The notes below the pieces were generated by a model. It did not search any database. It saw only the letters and a program-made list of their open reading frames with translations, and was not told the origin of the DNA. A stretch of 64,000 nucleotides of DNA from Chloroflexota bacterium. GTDB lineage: Bacteria > Chloroflexota > Anaerolineae > Anaerolineales > DRMV01. The position numbers and the translations under genes were made by a program. Location of the stretch: assembly GCA_011322445.1 (NCBI GenBank), contig DRMV01000047.1, positions 59,495-123,494 on the forward strand, given 5' to 3'. Below are positions 7,499 to 16,423 of this stretch, one piece after another (positions within the stretch are counted from its first letter, which is position 1; each line of letters opens with the position of its first letter).

Positions 7499-8773
7499 AT
7501 GTTCCCATTAGCCTCCATTCACGCACTCGGCAAGGTCGGCCTGGCCCTCGTGGAGATTCTCATCGGCATCGGCTTTGCCTTTGGCCTGGAAATCTCCGGT
7601 TTCAGCAACTCGTACGTCCTGACCGGGCAGTTCTACTTCCGCAACGGCCGCGTCATCAAGGCGATGTTTACTGCCATCCTTGTGGCGATGGTGCTCATCT
7701 TCGCCTCGGTGGCGGTAGGGTTACTGGATTACGACGTCATCTGGGTTGACCCCACCTACCTCTGGCCTGGCGTGGTCGGCGGCGCGCTGATGGGCATCGG
7801 TATCATCATCGGCGGTTACTGCCCCGGCACCTCGATTGTGTCTTCCACCGCCTTGAAGAAAGACGCCTGGTTCTTTGTGCTCGGCGGCCTGGTGGGCACT
7901 TTCCTCTTCAGCGAAACTGAGCGGCTGTTCCACTACTTCTACAACAGCAGCTTCTACGGCCGTGTGACGCTGATGGATGTGTTCCACGTGAGCGCCGGCG
8001 TGGTGGTGTTCGTCATGGCGATCATCATCGTGCTGACCTTCTGGCTCAACGAGTGGGCGGTCAACAAGTTCAAGCGGGAAGACACGCAACCGTACCCGAC
8101 CCCGCGCTGGGCGCCGATTGCTACCGTGGTCGTGCTGCTGGCGGCTGCTGGTGTGTGGGCCATTTGGCCGAACTGGCAGCAGCGCTGGAATCAGGTCGCG
8201 GCAACCCAAGAGCCGCTCTTGCAGCAGCGCGAGGTGCAAATCAGCCCCTATGAACTGGCTACCACGATCAACAAGACCAAGACGTTGCAAACCGTCATCG
8301 TGGATGTGCGCGACGATTACTCCTACAACCTCTTCCACCTGCGCTGGTCGCGGCACATCCCGCTCGACGAACTGCTGGGTGCCGTGCCTGAATTCCGTAA
8401 GATGGCGAAAGAAACGCCGGCCACGGTGTTCGTCATCGTGAGCAATGGCGAAGATCAGGCCACGCAGGCGTGGAAGATGTTGGTGGCGGAGAAAGTGCCC
8501 AACGTGTACCTGCTGGCGGGCGGCCTCAACGATTGGATCAAGGTCTTCGGCGAGAAAGATATGGCCGAGGGCAAGATCATGGAAGCCAAGGCCGCAGGCA
8601 ATACCCAACTGCTGGATTACTACTTCGCAGAGGCGCTCGGCGACCGTTACCGCGCGGCCGATATGCTGGCTGACCCCGACAACGATGAAATCATCGAGAA
8701 AATCAAAGACCAGTTTGTGCCCAAGATCAAGGTCAAAGGGCCGACGGGACCGGCTGGTGGTGGCTGCGGATAG
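7499..8773 (+). CDS. YeeE/YedE second half fused to a rhodanese-like domain lacking the catalytic Cys, C-terminal GGGCG
   Basis: 424 residues. Five membrane helices carry the second YeeE signature GGYCPGTS (Cys 108). A sixth helix (WAPIATVVVLLAAAGVWAIW) is preceded by a Lys/Arg-rich stretch, so what follows should be extracytoplasmic. That part is a rhodanese-like domain (VIVDVRDDYSYNLFHLRWSRHIPL ... is broken here for length; the core reads VIVDVRDD, then HIPLDEL, then LLAGGLNDW). Where the active-site loop CxxGxRS is expected the sequence reads VSNGEDQ, so the persulfide Cys is replaced by Val 314. The only other Cys is residue 423, in the last five residues GGGCG after a Gly/Pro linker. 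The Shine-Dalgarno GAGGAGG precedes the ATG at 7499. It is the last gene of the sulfur operon. Confidence 0.86.
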   Translation: MFPLASIHALGKVGLALVEILIGIGFAFGLEISGFSNSYVLTGQFYFRNGRVIKAMFTAILVAMVLIFASVAVGLLDYDVIWVDPTYLWPGVVGGALMGIGIIIGGYCPGTSIVSSTALKKDAWFFVLGGLVGTFLFSETERLFHYFYNSSFYGRVTLMDVFHVSAGVVVFVMAIIIVLTFWLNEWAVNKFKREDTQPYPTPRWAPIATVVVLLAAAGVWAIWPNWQQRWNQVAATQEPLLQQREVQISPYELATTINKTKTLQTVIVDVRDDYSYNLFHLRWSRHIPLDELLGAVPEFRKMAKETPATVFVIVSNGEDQATQAWKMLVAEKVPNVYLLAGGLNDWIKVFGEKDMAEGKIMEAKAAGNTQLLDYYFAEALGDRYRAADMLADPDNDEIIEKIKDQFVPKIKVKGPTGPAGGGCG

Positions 8774-8790
8774 CCTTTGCCATGCTCGCA

Positions 8791-8822
8791 AGCCCCCGAC
8801 TGCGGTCGGGGGCTTTTTGTTT
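8791..8822 (+). terminator. Rho-independent terminator of the sulfur operon
   Basis: A perfect 10-bp stem (AGCCCCCGAC / GTCGGGGGCT) with a TGCG loop is followed by TTTTGTTT, 17 bases after the last stop codon. Confidence 0.9.
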
Positions 8823-8899
8823 GGCCGCCAGGGGCGTTTCGTGGTATGATTGCTTTGCCCTTCGGGGCACAACCTTCAACAGAAACAGGTGCTTAACCG

Positions 8900-9382
8900 A
8901 TGGAAGAACGCAAAATTACCATCATCGAAGGTCCCCCGCCTACCTTCGAGGCTGCCATGGATGAATGGACGCTTTCGCTGGTGGAAGGGCCTTCGCTCAG
9001 TCAGATTGCGATGACCCGTGTGCGGGCAGTCAATGGCCCGGCGTTGGTCGAGCGTTGCTACCGCGCCTGGCGGCAGCGGGAGCCCATCCATTTGGAATTC
9101 CGCGGCCCCGATGGCCTGATCCAACGCGTGCCCATTGTGGCCGCGCATTACAGCCAAGTGGATGACGCCGACGTCCTTCGCCTCTGGGTCGCGGTCGACA
9201 ACGCCGACGTGCAGGTGGAATACGAATTCGTGGACGACGCTGATGAGGAAGACGACGCCGGCGAGTTTTCGTCCATTGCCCCTGAAGACCTGATGTCCGA
9301 CCAGGCCGACGAGGAAGACGCAGGCGACGCGGGCGATGACCTCGACGCCGACGACGATTTACTGGCCGGCCTGGGCTTCTAA
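8900..9382 (+). CDS. Acidic protein of unknown function
   Basis: 160 residues, not assignable to a family by eye. Residues 1-110 look like a folded alpha/beta domain (EGPPPTFEAAMDEWTLS, then HLEFRGPDGLIQRVPIVAAH). The last 50 residues are extremely acidic (DDADEEDDAGEF ... DLDADDDLLAGLGF) and probably disordered. There is no signal peptide or membrane segment, so it should be cytoplasmic. It stands alone between two terminators. A TATGAT box at 8845-8850 could be its -10 element. AGGTG sits 8 bases before the ATG. An acidic tail could contact a basic partner such as ribosome or RNA polymerase, but nothing shows this directly. Confidence 0.75.
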   Translation: MEERKITIIEGPPPTFEAAMDEWTLSLVEGPSLSQIAMTRVRAVNGPALVERCYRAWRQREPIHLEFRGPDGLIQRVPIVAAHYSQVDDADVLRLWVAVDNADVQVEYEFVDDADEEDDAGEFSSIAPEDLMSDQADEEDAGDAGDDLDADDDLLAGLGF

Positions 9383-9403
9383 ATGCCCTTTGGCGCGCTT
9401 TTG

Positions 9404-9428
9404 ACGCCCCCGCAAGGGGGCGTTTTTG
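9404..9428 (+). terminator. Terminator of the acidic-protein gene
   Basis: Stem ACGCCCCC / GGGGGCGT with a GCAA tetraloop, followed by TTTTG, 22 bases after the stop codon. Confidence 0.85.
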
Positions 9429-9476
9429 TCGCCGGGTGGCTTTTTGCCGCCATTGAGCCGTAGCGAAGACTTTGCG

Positions 9477-9600
9477 CCTGTTCAGAAAATCGTACCGCGA
9501 GGTCATTGCGGGCCTGCCGAGCGGCAGCCGAAGGGGCGAAGCCCCCGAAGTAGGGAAACCACCCTGGCGGCTGTACCGCTGTGCCGTGATGCAGCGGCAA
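9477..9600. other. Intergenic stretch with small palindromes
   Basis: Between the terminator and the enoyl-CoA hydratase gene no ORF is credible. The sequence has short hairpins (CTGCCGAGCGGCAG, GGGGCGAAGCCCC) and words of the GAGCGG...CGAAG kind seen in the palindromic elements elsewhere in the window. It is probably repeat debris. Confidence 0.4.
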
Positions 9601-9661
9601 GAAGTTTTTCGGATAGGCTTTTGGATGGCAAGTGGTGTAATCTTTCCTGAGGAGGCTTTGG

Positions 9662-10432
9662 ATGGAGACCCCTTTGCATGTGACCCGCGACGGCGCGGTG
9701 ATGGTGCTGACCCTCAATCAGCCGCCCGTCAATGCATTTACCCACGACCTCACCCTGGCACTGCAAAAGGCCCTCAGCCAGGCCGGGCGCGATCGCACGG
9801 TGCGGGCGGTGCTGCTCAACGCGGCCAATCGTGCTTTTAGCGCCGGGCAAGACTTGACCGAATTGCAGGCCGTCGAAGGGGAATCCCTGCGCGGCCACTT
9901 GCAGCGAACTTACAACCCGTTGATTTTGCAACTGCGCCGCCTGGAAAAGCCGGTCATTGCAGCGTTACACGGCGCGGTGGCGGGGGCGGCGTTGGGTGTG
10001 GCGCTGGCCTGCGATTTGCGCATTGCCGCTGAAGGCACCCGTTTCCTGGTGGGCTTTTCGGGAATTGGCCTGGCCCCCGATTCGGGCGTTTCCCTGTTGT
10101 TGCCTTTGATCATGGGGCTGGGGCGCGCTACGGAATATGCTTTCACCAACCAGCCGTTTACCGCCGAAGAAGCGCTGGCTTGGGGCGTGGTCAACCGGGT
10201 GGTGCCTGCTGAGCAATTGGAAGAAGCCGCTCGCGGCTGGGCGCAGGAACTCGCCGCTGGGCCTTTGACGGCGCTGGGGCTGACCAAACGGGCTTTCAAC
10301 CGTGCCATCATGCCGCATCTGGAAGCCGTGCTGGATTACGAGGCTTACATTCAAGACATTGCCGGCAAGACAGCAGAGCACCATGAAGGCGTGCAGGCCT
10401 TTCTGGAAAAGCGCCCACCAAAGTATGTGTAA
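9662..10432 (+). CDS. Enoyl-CoA hydratase/isomerase family protein (PaaG-like)
   Basis: A 256-residue crotonase-fold protein. Oxyanion-hole segments are visible at SAGQDLTEL (near residue 60) and HGAVAGAALGVALACDLRIA (near 105). The segment GIGLAPDSGVSLLLP resembles PaaG-type isomerases, which keep an Asp here in place of the two Glu of true hydratases. It may therefore isomerise rather than hydrate acyl-CoA, in fatty-acid or aromatic-acid breakdown. The Shine-Dalgarno GAGGAGG lies 6 bases before the ATG. It is a single-gene unit with its own terminator; no other beta-oxidation gene is nearby, so the substrate is unknown. Confidence 0.88.
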   Translation: METPLHVTRDGAVMVLTLNQPPVNAFTHDLTLALQKALSQAGRDRTVRAVLLNAANRAFSAGQDLTELQAVEGESLRGHLQRTYNPLILQLRRLEKPVIAALHGAVAGAALGVALACDLRIAAEGTRFLVGFSGIGLAPDSGVSLLLPLIMGLGRATEYAFTNQPFTAEEALAWGVVNRVVPAEQLEEAARGWAQELAAGPLTALGLTKRAFNRAIMPHLEAVLDYEAYIQDIAGKTAEHHEGVQAFLEKRPPKYV

Positions 10433-10438
10433 AGCCAT

Positions 10439-10470
10439 CGGGCGGGGCCTCGTGCCCCGCCCGTTTTTTT
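10439..10470 (+). terminator. Terminator downstream of the enoyl-CoA hydratase gene
   Basis: Stem CGGGCGGGGC / GCCCCGCCCG with a 5-base loop and seven T residues. It touches the stop of the convergent phosphofructokinase gene but has a U tract only in the plus direction. Confidence 0.88.
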
Positions 10471-11602
10471 ATGGCTGACAGGGAGCTTCAGGGGGAGCGA
10501 GAGGGGGCAAGGGCGGCATTTCGTCACCAAAGCAGATGCCAATCTCCCGCGCGGTGCGGACAGCGTCGCTTTCGGGGTCGACGTGCTTGACGTGCGCACC
10601 GACTTCGTCCAGCGGCAGCGAAGTGACCCGCATTTGCCGCAGCACCGCCACACGCCCAAATTGGCCGTGCACGGCCAAACGCACGGCTTCCCCGGCCAGG
10701 GTGGTGGCCAGCCAGCGGTCGAAAGCCGAGGGCGAGCCGCCGCGTTGCAGGTGGCCCAGCACGGTCACCCGCGTTTCGACCCCGCATTCCTCTTCCAAAT
10801 ATTTCCCCACCACCTGCCCAATGCCGCCCAGGCGAGGCACCACCACCGCGTCGCCCGGCCGGGCGACGATCTCGTGCCCGCCTTCAGGGCGCGCGCCTTC
10901 TGCCACCGCTACAATGCTCGATTTGTGTCCCCGGCGGATGCGTTCCTGCACCATCTCGCACAGCACTTCGTAGCGGAAGGGAATTTCGGGAATCAGGATG
11001 ATATCTGCCCCGCCGGAAAGCCCGCCATAGAGGGTGATGAAGCCGGCTTCCCGGCCCATCAATTCCACGACCATCACGCGATGGTGCGATTCGGCGGTTG
11101 TGTGCAGGCGGCCCAGGGCGTGAGCGGCACAGTTGACGGCGGTATCAAATCCAAAAGTGGCGTCAGTGCCCCAGACGTCGTTGTCGATGGTCTTGGGCAC
11201 GCCGACCACGGGCACGCCTTTGTGGAACAGGTCGCGGGCGATGCCTAAGGTGCCATCGCCACCGGCCACGATGACGGCTTCTAAGCCTAAATCGTGGATG
11301 CGCGCGACCACTTCGTCGGAAATGTCGATGATGACTTCTTCCCCGTTGCGCATCACTTTGCGGGCAAAGGGGTTGCCACGGTTGGCCGCGCCGAGAATGG
11401 TGCCGCCGCGGTCGAGAATGTCTTCCACATCGTCGAGGGTGAGGCGGAAGACGCCGTGGGGCTTGAGGAAGCCATCGTAGCCGTCGCGCACGCCCAGCAC
11501 TTCCCAGCCATAGGTGAGGGTGGCGGAGCGCACGACGGCGCGAATGACGGCGTTGAGGCCGGGGGCATCGCCCCCGCCGGTAAGGACGGCCATACGAGGC
11601 AT
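10469..11602 (-). CDS. pfkA: 6-phosphofructokinase
   Basis: 377 residues. The enzyme phosphorylates fructose 6-phosphate to the 1,6-bisphosphate in glycolysis. Motifs include LTGGGDAPGLNAVIR at the N-terminus, GGDGTLGIA for the phosphoryl donor, PKTIDND with the catalytic TIDND, and MGREAGFITL. The combination GGDG (ATP-type Gly) with PKTIDND (Lys as in PPi-type enzymes) is that of the group III mixed phosphofructokinases, generally ATP-dependent. The ATG at 11602 has AGGAGGTG 6 bases upstream; a much longer open frame upstream has no supporting site. A possible -10 box TACAAT is at 11635-11640. Confidence 0.93.
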   Translation of the reverse strand: MPRMAVLTGGGDAPGLNAVIRAVVRSATLTYGWEVLGVRDGYDGFLKPHGVFRLTLDDVEDILDRGGTILGAANRGNPFARKVMRNGEEVIIDISDEVVARIHDLGLEAVIVAGGDGTLGIARDLFHKGVPVVGVPKTIDNDVWGTDATFGFDTAVNCAAHALGRLHTTAESHHRVMVVELMGREAGFITLYGGLSGGADIILIPEIPFRYEVLCEMVQERIRRGHKSSIVAVAEGARPEGGHEIVARPGDAVVVPRLGGIGQVVGKYLEEECGVETRVTVLGHLQRGGSPSAFDRWLATTLAGEAVRLAVHGQFGRVAVLRQMRVTSLPLDEVGAHVKHVDPESDAVRTAREIGICFGDEMPPLPPLAPPEAPCQP

Positions 11603-11797
11603 GGTGGGCACCTCCTGAGGGTGGGGTTGGGGGAATTGTACCCTGAAAAGTGCGGCTTTGCCTGAGAAACGCGGGCTTGGGGGCGCGGTCAGTGGCGGGA
11701 AAGCGACCCATCGGCGGGAAACGCTCGCGCAGGGCCGCTGCGTGCTGGCCTTGGGAGGGAATTTTACAAGGGCATAGGAAACATCGCCGGGGCGGGG

Positions 11798-11803
11798 TAT
11801 AAT
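11798..11803 (+). promoter_or_regulatory. -10 box TATAAT, likely leaderless start
   Basis: A consensus TATAAT ends 6 bases before the ATG at 11810, and no Shine-Dalgarno is present. The -35 region is weak. This points to a leaderless transcript for the DUF2085-DUF4126-cyclase operon. Confidence 0.55.
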
Positions 11804-11809
11804 CTGCCC

Positions 11810-12598
11810 ATGCGCGCGAAACGTCTGCTTCGTTGGGTGCTGCTCGTGATAGGCGCTGGGGTGTTGGGCGGCTGGCTTTACGCGACGCCACCGGGCCTGT
11901 TGGGCAAAGCGGACGCTGTGGCTTATGCCGTTTGCGCTCGCAACCCCTTGCACTCGCCTTTTCTGGGCGCTCGCCAAATGCCCTTGTGTTTTCGCGATAC
12001 GGGCATGCACCTGGGGGCGCTGCTGACGCTGCTCTTTTTGGCGTGGCGGGCGCCGCGGCGGGGCGGCTTTCCCAAGGGAGCCACGGCATGGCTTCTGGGG
12101 TTATTGGCAGCGGCCTTTGCGATCGATGGCGGCAATTCGTTTCTCTACGCCGCCACGGGGAAGGCGCTTTACCTCCCGCACAACCTTTTGCGGCTGTTGA
12201 CCGGTTTGGGAATGGGGCTTGTGATCGGGGCCCTGTTGTATGCCGCTTTCCAGCAGACGGTGTGGCGGCGGTGGGAAAGCGCCCCTGCTCTGACCCTGCG
12301 CCGGTTGGGAACACTGGTGCTGCTCGCGGCGGGGGCTGGTGCGCTGGTGTGGTCTGGTAACCCTCTCGTGCTTTACCCGGTGGCGCTGCTGAGCACGGGC
12401 GATGTGGTGCTGCTGCTGAGCATGATTTACGGTCTGTTTGCAGTAGGCCTGTTGCGGCGTGAAAATACAGCCCGCACCTGGCGAGACTTGATAGGGTTTT
12501 TCTATGTGGGTTGGCTGGTCGCTATGTTGCAAATTGGCCTTTTCGATGCCTTGCGTTTTGCTTTCACCCATACCTGGAGCGGTTTCCCGCGCCCTTGA
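11810..12598 (+). CDS. DUF2085 integral membrane protein
   Basis: 262 residues with about seven hydrophobic segments. The DUF2085 core is recognisable near residues 38-75: VCARNPLHSPFLG, then QMPLCFRDTGMHLGALL with two conserved Cys, which could bind a metal or form a disulfide. Function of the family is unknown. It is the first of three closely spaced genes, 10 bases before DUF4126 and followed by an adenylate cyclase. Confidence 0.8.
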   Translation: MRAKRLLRWVLLVIGAGVLGGWLYATPPGLLGKADAVAYAVCARNPLHSPFLGARQMPLCFRDTGMHLGALLTLLFLAWRAPRRGGFPKGATAWLLGLLAAAFAIDGGNSFLYAATGKALYLPHNLLRLLTGLGMGLVIGALLYAAFQQTVWRRWESAPALTLRRLGTLVLLAAGAGALVWSGNPLVLYPVALLSTGDVVLLLSMIYGLFAVGLLRRENTARTWRDLIGFFYVGWLVAMLQIGLFDALRFAFTHTWSGFPRP

Positions 12599-12608
12599 GG
12601 AGGTTTAG

Positions 12609-13172
12609 ATGGCGGTGCTCACCGGGGTGTTTTCGGCGTTTGGACTGGCGGCCAGCGCGGGGTTGAATGCTTATATTCCGCTGCTGGTGATTGCCGTGCT
12701 GGCGCGGTGGACGCCCTGGCTGACCCTTTCGCCGCCGTGGGATGTTTTGACCCACCCTGCTGTGATTGCCGCGCTGGTGGTGTTGGCCGCGATTGAGTTT
12801 TTTGCCGACAAAGTCCCCGCCGTCAATCATCTCAACGACCTGGTGCAAACGTTTGTGCGCCCGGTCGCGGGGGCAATTGCTTTTGCCGCGGGCAGCGGCG
12901 CGATTGGGCACGTTCATCCGGCCCTGGCAATGATTGCCGGCCTGCTTGTCGCAGGCAGCATTCACGCAACCAAAAGCGTTGCGGTGCGCCCGGCGGTCAC
13001 GGCAACCACCGCTGGGGTGGGGAACATCCCCGTCAGCATGGCCGAAGATGCCGTAGCGACGGTGGTTTCCTTGCTGGCGGTGCTGGTGCCTTTGGCGTTG
13101 CTGTTGCTCGCGGCGCTGGGGCTGGTTTGGGCTATACGACGGGCGCGGCGCGCCCGCACTCTGGCTTCCTGA
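12609..13172 (+). CDS. DUF4126 membrane protein
   Basis: 187 residues and mostly hydrophobic. The N-terminal segment GLAASAGLNAYIPLLVIAVLAR and the central VPAVNHLNDLVQTFVRPVAGA are typical of DUF4126. A duplicated internal organisation is suggested by a second Gly/Ala-rich segment (HATKSVAVRPAVTATTAGVGN). Function is unknown. GGAGG precedes the ATG. One base separates its stop from the GTG start of the cyclase gene, so the two are translationally coupled. Confidence 0.8.
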   Translation: MAVLTGVFSAFGLAASAGLNAYIPLLVIAVLARWTPWLTLSPPWDVLTHPAVIAALVVLAAIEFFADKVPAVNHLNDLVQTFVRPVAGAIAFAAGSGAIGHVHPALAMIAGLLVAGSIHATKSVAVRPAVTATTAGVGNIPVSMAEDAVATVVSLLAVLVPLALLLLAALGLVWAIRRARRARTLAS

Positions 13173-13173
13173 G

Positions 13174-14889
13174 GTGCGTGTGTTTGAAGAAACGCTTTCC
13201 CCCTTACAACAGCGGTTGCTTTACATCCAATCTCGCGTCCTTCAGGTCGAACAGACCTTGCGGGAATCGCCCGCCGATGTCGCGGTGGTGCTCCCCGACC
13301 TGGAGCACCTGCGGCGCTCGCTGGAGAAACTGGATGCTCAGATCCGCCAGTTTGAGCGAGAGCGGCAGCGGGTGTTTGCCCTGGCCGACGTCTCGCAGGT
13401 GGTGAATTCCAGCCTGGAACTGGATGAAGTGCTGCGCATTGTGATGGATACCATCATCCACCTCACAGGCGCTGAGCGGGCTTTCCTGATGCTGAAAGAC
13501 GACCAGGGCCGTCTGCGGGTGGAAATTGCGCGCAATTGGGACCAGGAATCGCTGGATGAAAGCGACCTTTCGGTCAGCCATACGGTCATCAACCGGGTGG
13601 TGGAAACCGGGGAAGCCGTGCTCACCACCAATGCCCAGCAAGACCCGCGCTTCAAGGCCCAGCAGAGTGTGATTTTCCACAACCTGCGGGCGATTTTGTG
13701 TGTGCCGTTGAAGGTCAAGGGGAAGGTGACCGGCGTGATTTACGCCGATAACCGTTTGCGGGCGGGGGTGTTTGGGCAGGAAGACCGCGAGATTCTGATT
13801 GCCTTTGCCAACCAGGCTGCCGTGGCGCTGGAAAACGCCCGTCTGTTCGATTCGGTGCGCCGCACCCTGGCCGAAGTGACGGAACTCAAAAACTTGTTGG
13901 ATAACGTCTTTGCTTCCATTGCCAGTGGGGTCATTACGGCGGATGTGGAAGACAAAATCAACCTGTGCAATCAGGCGGCTGAGCGCATTTTGGGGCGCAC
14001 GCGCGCCGAAATGTTGGGCAAGCCCCTGCGCGAGGTGCTGGCTCCCCTGGGCGGAGCGCTGCATGCTCATCTGGAACGCGTGAAGCAGGCGGCCAAGCCG
14101 GTGGTGGGGTTGGAAGTCGCGCCGGAATGGCCCGGCCGGGGGCGGGTGTTCCTCAACCTCAACCTGGCCCCCTTGCGGGGCCCGGAGGGCAAACCGCAGG
14201 GCGTCACCGTGGTGGTAGACGACCTGACCGAGAAGCGGCGGCTGGAAGCCATGCGCTCGCTGTTCGAGCGGATGGTCTCACCGCAGGTTATTGACCAGCT
14301 GGACCCGGAAGCCTTGCACCCCGGCGGCAAGCGTACCACTGTGACTGTGTTGTTTGCTGACATTCGGGGTTTTACGCATTTCAGCGAGGGGCTCGACCCG
14401 GAGCAACTGGTTTCGGTGCTCAACCGCTACCTGGCGGCGGCGGCTGAAGCCATTTTGGAAGAGGAAGGCACTATTGACAAATTCATGGGCGATGCTGTCA
14501 TGGCCTGGTTCAATGCCCCCATTCCCCAACCCGACCACACTTTGCGGGCTGTGCGCGCCGCGCTGCGCCTGCGAGGGCGCATTCGGCGGCTTTCGGAAAG
14601 CCTGCCGCCTGAGATGCGGCTGCACTTTGGGGTGGGCATTCACGTCGGGGAGGCCGTGTTGGGGCTGATCGGGACGGAGAAGCGGCTGGAATACACCGCC
14701 ATTGGCGACAGTGTGAACACGGCCAGGCGCATTCAGGAAAACGCAGCCCCCGACCAGATCTTGCTCAGCGAACCGGCGTACCGCAGTGTCGCCACGCGGG
14801 TGCTGGCGCGGCGGGTTCGCCCGCTTCATGCCAAAGGCAAGAGCCGCCCGTTGGAAGTGTATGAATTGCTGGGTTTGAGGGGGAGGTAG
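13174..14889 (+). CDS. GAF-PAS class III adenylate/guanylate cyclase
   Basis: 571 residues. An N-terminal helical or coiled-coil segment (1-65) leads into a GAF domain (about 70-215), a PAS domain (about 235-350; NLLDNVFASIASGVITAD, LCNQAAERILG) and a C-terminal cyclase domain (about 370-565). Cyclase motifs are intact: FADIRGFTHFSE and DKFMGDAVMAWF hold the two metal-binding Asp and the substrate Lys, and EYTAIGDSVNTARRIQ holds the transition-state Asn and Arg. It most likely makes cAMP. No membrane segment is visible, so the enzyme should be cytosolic and respond to a ligand in GAF or PAS. GTG start at 13174; a second in-frame GTG at 13180 is equally possible. Confidence 0.9.
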   Translation: MRVFEETLSPLQQRLLYIQSRVLQVEQTLRESPADVAVVLPDLEHLRRSLEKLDAQIRQFERERQRVFALADVSQVVNSSLELDEVLRIVMDTIIHLTGAERAFLMLKDDQGRLRVEIARNWDQESLDESDLSVSHTVINRVVETGEAVLTTNAQQDPRFKAQQSVIFHNLRAILCVPLKVKGKVTGVIYADNRLRAGVFGQEDREILIAFANQAAVALENARLFDSVRRTLAEVTELKNLLDNVFASIASGVITADVEDKINLCNQAAERILGRTRAEMLGKPLREVLAPLGGALHAHLERVKQAAKPVVGLEVAPEWPGRGRVFLNLNLAPLRGPEGKPQGVTVVVDDLTEKRRLEAMRSLFERMVSPQVIDQLDPEALHPGGKRTTVTVLFADIRGFTHFSEGLDPEQLVSVLNRYLAAAAEAILEEEGTIDKFMGDAVMAWFNAPIPQPDHTLRAVRAALRLRGRIRRLSESLPPEMRLHFGVGIHVGEAVLGLIGTEKRLEYTAIGDSVNTARRIQENAAPDQILLSEPAYRSVATRVLARRVRPLHAKGKSRPLEVYELLGLRGR

Positions 14890-14913
14890 CCCCTCGCCTG
14901 CGAGCGGGGGGCT
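14888..14913. terminator. GC-rich hairpin between convergent cyclase and pyrH genes
   Basis: AGCCCCTCGC pairs with GAGCGGGGGGCT around a short loop. There is no T tract on either side, so it is at best a weak terminator. Confidence 0.4.
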
Positions 14914-14914
14914 A

Positions 14915-15706
<792 letters not shown>

Positions 15707-16336
15707 TCATTCTTCGGCGGCTTCTTCGGCTTCCTGTTCGCTGAATTCGCCGAGTTCCCAGCGGACGAACCGCCGCACGACGATGTTTTCGCCGATGGCG
15801 GCGATGTTTTGGTTGATGAGGTCGGCAATGGTGATTTTGTCGTCGCGGATGTAGGCCTGGTTGAGCAGGCACACTTCGTCCTTGAATTTCTTCAGGCGTC
15901 CTTCTACAATGCGGTCGACGATTTTCTCGGGCTTGCCTTCCCGCAGGGCCTGTTCGCGGGCGATGCCGCGTTCGTGTTCCAGCACCTCTTCGGGGATGTC
16001 TTTCTCGGAGATATAGCGCGGCGACATGGCGGCGATTTGCAGCGCGATTTCGTGCGCCAGTTTGCGGAAGGCGTCGGAGCGGGCGACGAAGTCGGTTTCG
16101 CAGTTCACTTCGACCATTACGCCCACGCGGCCACCGCCGTGGGAATAGAGTTCGATGATGCCTTCAGAAGCGGTGCGGCTGGCCCGCTTGGCGGCTTTGG
16201 CAAGGCCCTTCTTGCGGAGGATTTCCACCGCTTTGTCGAAGTCGCCGTTGGCTTCCACCAACGCGTTTTTGCAGTCCATGATGCCGGCGCCGGTCGCGGC
16301 GCGCAATTCTTTGACCTGTTCCATTGTTACAGCCAT
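15707..16336 (-). CDS. tsf: Translation elongation factor Ts
   Basis: 209 residues, the short EF-Ts type. It exchanges GDP for GTP on EF-Tu. The N-terminal UBA-like domain [19 protein letters not shown] is typical, followed by the TDFVAR core motif (near residue 80) and a C-terminal acidic tail [13 protein letters not shown] at 16336 has AAGGAGAACG upstream. It lies 87 bases downstream of rpsB, separated by a strong hairpin. Confidence 0.96.
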   Translation of the reverse strand: MAVTMEQVKELRAATGAGIMDCKNALVEANGDFDKAVEILRKKGLAKAAKRASRTASEGIIELYSHGGGRVGVMVEVNCETDFVARSDAFRKLAHEIALQIAAMSPRYISEKDIPEEVLEHERGIAREQALREGKPEKIVDRIVEGRLKKFKDEVCLLNQAYIRDDKITIADLINQNIAAIGENIVVRRFVRWELGEFSEQEAEEAAEE

Positions 16337-16362
16337 GGTTCGTTCTCCTTCGGGTAGCATGG

Positions 16363-16394
16363 CACGCTGGCATGGGGGAAGCCATGCCAGCGTG
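16363..16394 (-). other. 13-bp perfect hairpin in the rpsB-tsf spacer
   Basis: CACGCTGGCATGG and CCATGCCAGCGTG pair perfectly around a 6-base loop. No T tract follows on the minus strand, so it is more likely an mRNA processing or stability element than a terminator. Confidence 0.6.
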
Positions 16395-16423
16395 GTGAGG
16401 GTTAGGGTGTCAGAGGAAGCGTT

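Noticed and set aside
3007..7518. A 1503-residue minus-strand open frame opposite the sulfur operon
   Set aside because: It is a shadow in an alternate frame of GC-rich coding DNA. The plus-strand proteins have haem motifs, Shine-Dalgarno sites and family matches; the minus product has none.
6928..8773. A frameshifted single YeeE gene
   Set aside because: The two halves each have their own Shine-Dalgarno and start codon, and half-length YeeE pairs are known.
14888..14913. Strong terminator between the cyclase and pyrH
   Set aside because: The hairpin is stable but lacks a T tract on both strands, so it is listed only as a weak candidate.
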